NCBI GenBank assembly: GCA_041740995.1
Contig: JBGSKY010000251.1
Location: 1 to 6,653, forward strand
From: JBGSKY01 sp041740995
GTDB taxonomy: Bacteria; Planctomycetota; Planctomycetia; Pirellulales; Pirellulaceae
Direction: 5' to 3'
DNA: 6,653 bases
Each line of letters begins with the position of its first letter. The first letter of the stretch is position 1. Positions 6,467-6,653 of the stretch are shown here, piece after piece. The translations under genes were made by a program, and so were the position numbers. The notes beneath the pieces were generated by a model, which made no database searches, was not told where the DNA came from, and saw only the letters and a list, made by a program, of their open reading frames with translations.

Positions 6467-6653
6467 TTAGACTGGTCGGCTGGGCACGCACCATTGCTCA
6501 ACGACATTGGAAATCTCTTCAGGTTCGCGGAAAACCTGAAACGGAATCGATCCCAAACGATCGCGAATCGATTTCGTTCGTTCCAATCTCAGTGGACACG
6601 CAGCCAGCTCACGGATCGCGATTCCTTTTACGGCCGCCGGAAATTTCTCGGCC
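6467..6653 (-). CDS. Unrecognised protein, C-terminal 61 codons only
   Basis: The only minus-strand frame that stays open to the right edge. It reads AEKFPAAVKGIAIRELAACP at the edge, continues with SIPFQVFREPEEISNVVEQW, and stops at TAA 6469-6467. The composition looks like a soluble mixed alpha/beta protein, with no membrane segment or known motif. It would lie upstream of asd on the same strand, 167 bases away, so co-transcription is possible. I do not recognise the family. The other two minus-strand frames have stops within about 45 bases of the edge, which supports this one modestly. Confidence 0.5.
   Translation of the reverse strand, partial: AEKFPAAVKGIAIRELAACPLRLERTKSIRDRLGSIPFQVFREPEEISNVVEQWCVPSRPV

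Overview
The window looks like chromosomal DNA from a planctomycete, most likely the Rhodopirellula/Pirellula group. The main clue is a secreted protein of the BBP7 outer-membrane beta-barrel family (formerly DUF1551), which is expanded in that phylum. Mixed-GC, non-extreme codon usage, long intergenic spacers with hairpin repeats, and a mostly weak Shine-Dalgarno signal agree with this. The species is inferred, not proven.

Layout: positions 1-2513 (minus strand) hold almost all of gyrB, the DNA gyrase B subunit. The reading frame runs without interruption from ATG at 2513 off the left edge; only about the last 20 residues are missing. A divergent spacer of about 520 bases follows, holding a 20-bp stem hairpin (2585-2639) on the gyrB side and a possible sigma70-type promoter on the other. 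Positions 3036-4685 (plus) encode a 549-residue BBP7-type protein with a signal peptide, a striking Met/Gly/Pro-rich tract, a Cys/Gly-rich segment and a C-terminal beta-barrel. A textbook intrinsic terminator (4713-4750) closes it. Positions 4751-5180 are a non-coding convergent spacer packed with hairpin-forming repeats. Positions 5181-6299 (minus) encode aspartate-semialdehyde dehydrogenase (asd), close to the E. coli type, with a GTG start. The right edge has the C-terminal 61 codons of an unrecognised minus-strand gene (6467-6653) and a doubtful 66-codon frame between it and asd.

The genes do not form one pathway. gyrB (DNA topology) and asd (lysine/threonine/methionine and diaminopimelate supply) are housekeeping genes, and the BBP7 gene is an independent single-gene unit with its own terminator. 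I see no mobile element, CRISPR array, tRNA or rRNA and no defence or biosynthetic cluster. The points that most deserve a second look are the gyrB leader hairpin, the Met/Cys-rich N-terminal half of the BBP7 protein, the repeat cluster at 4802-5114 and the frame break at the right edge.
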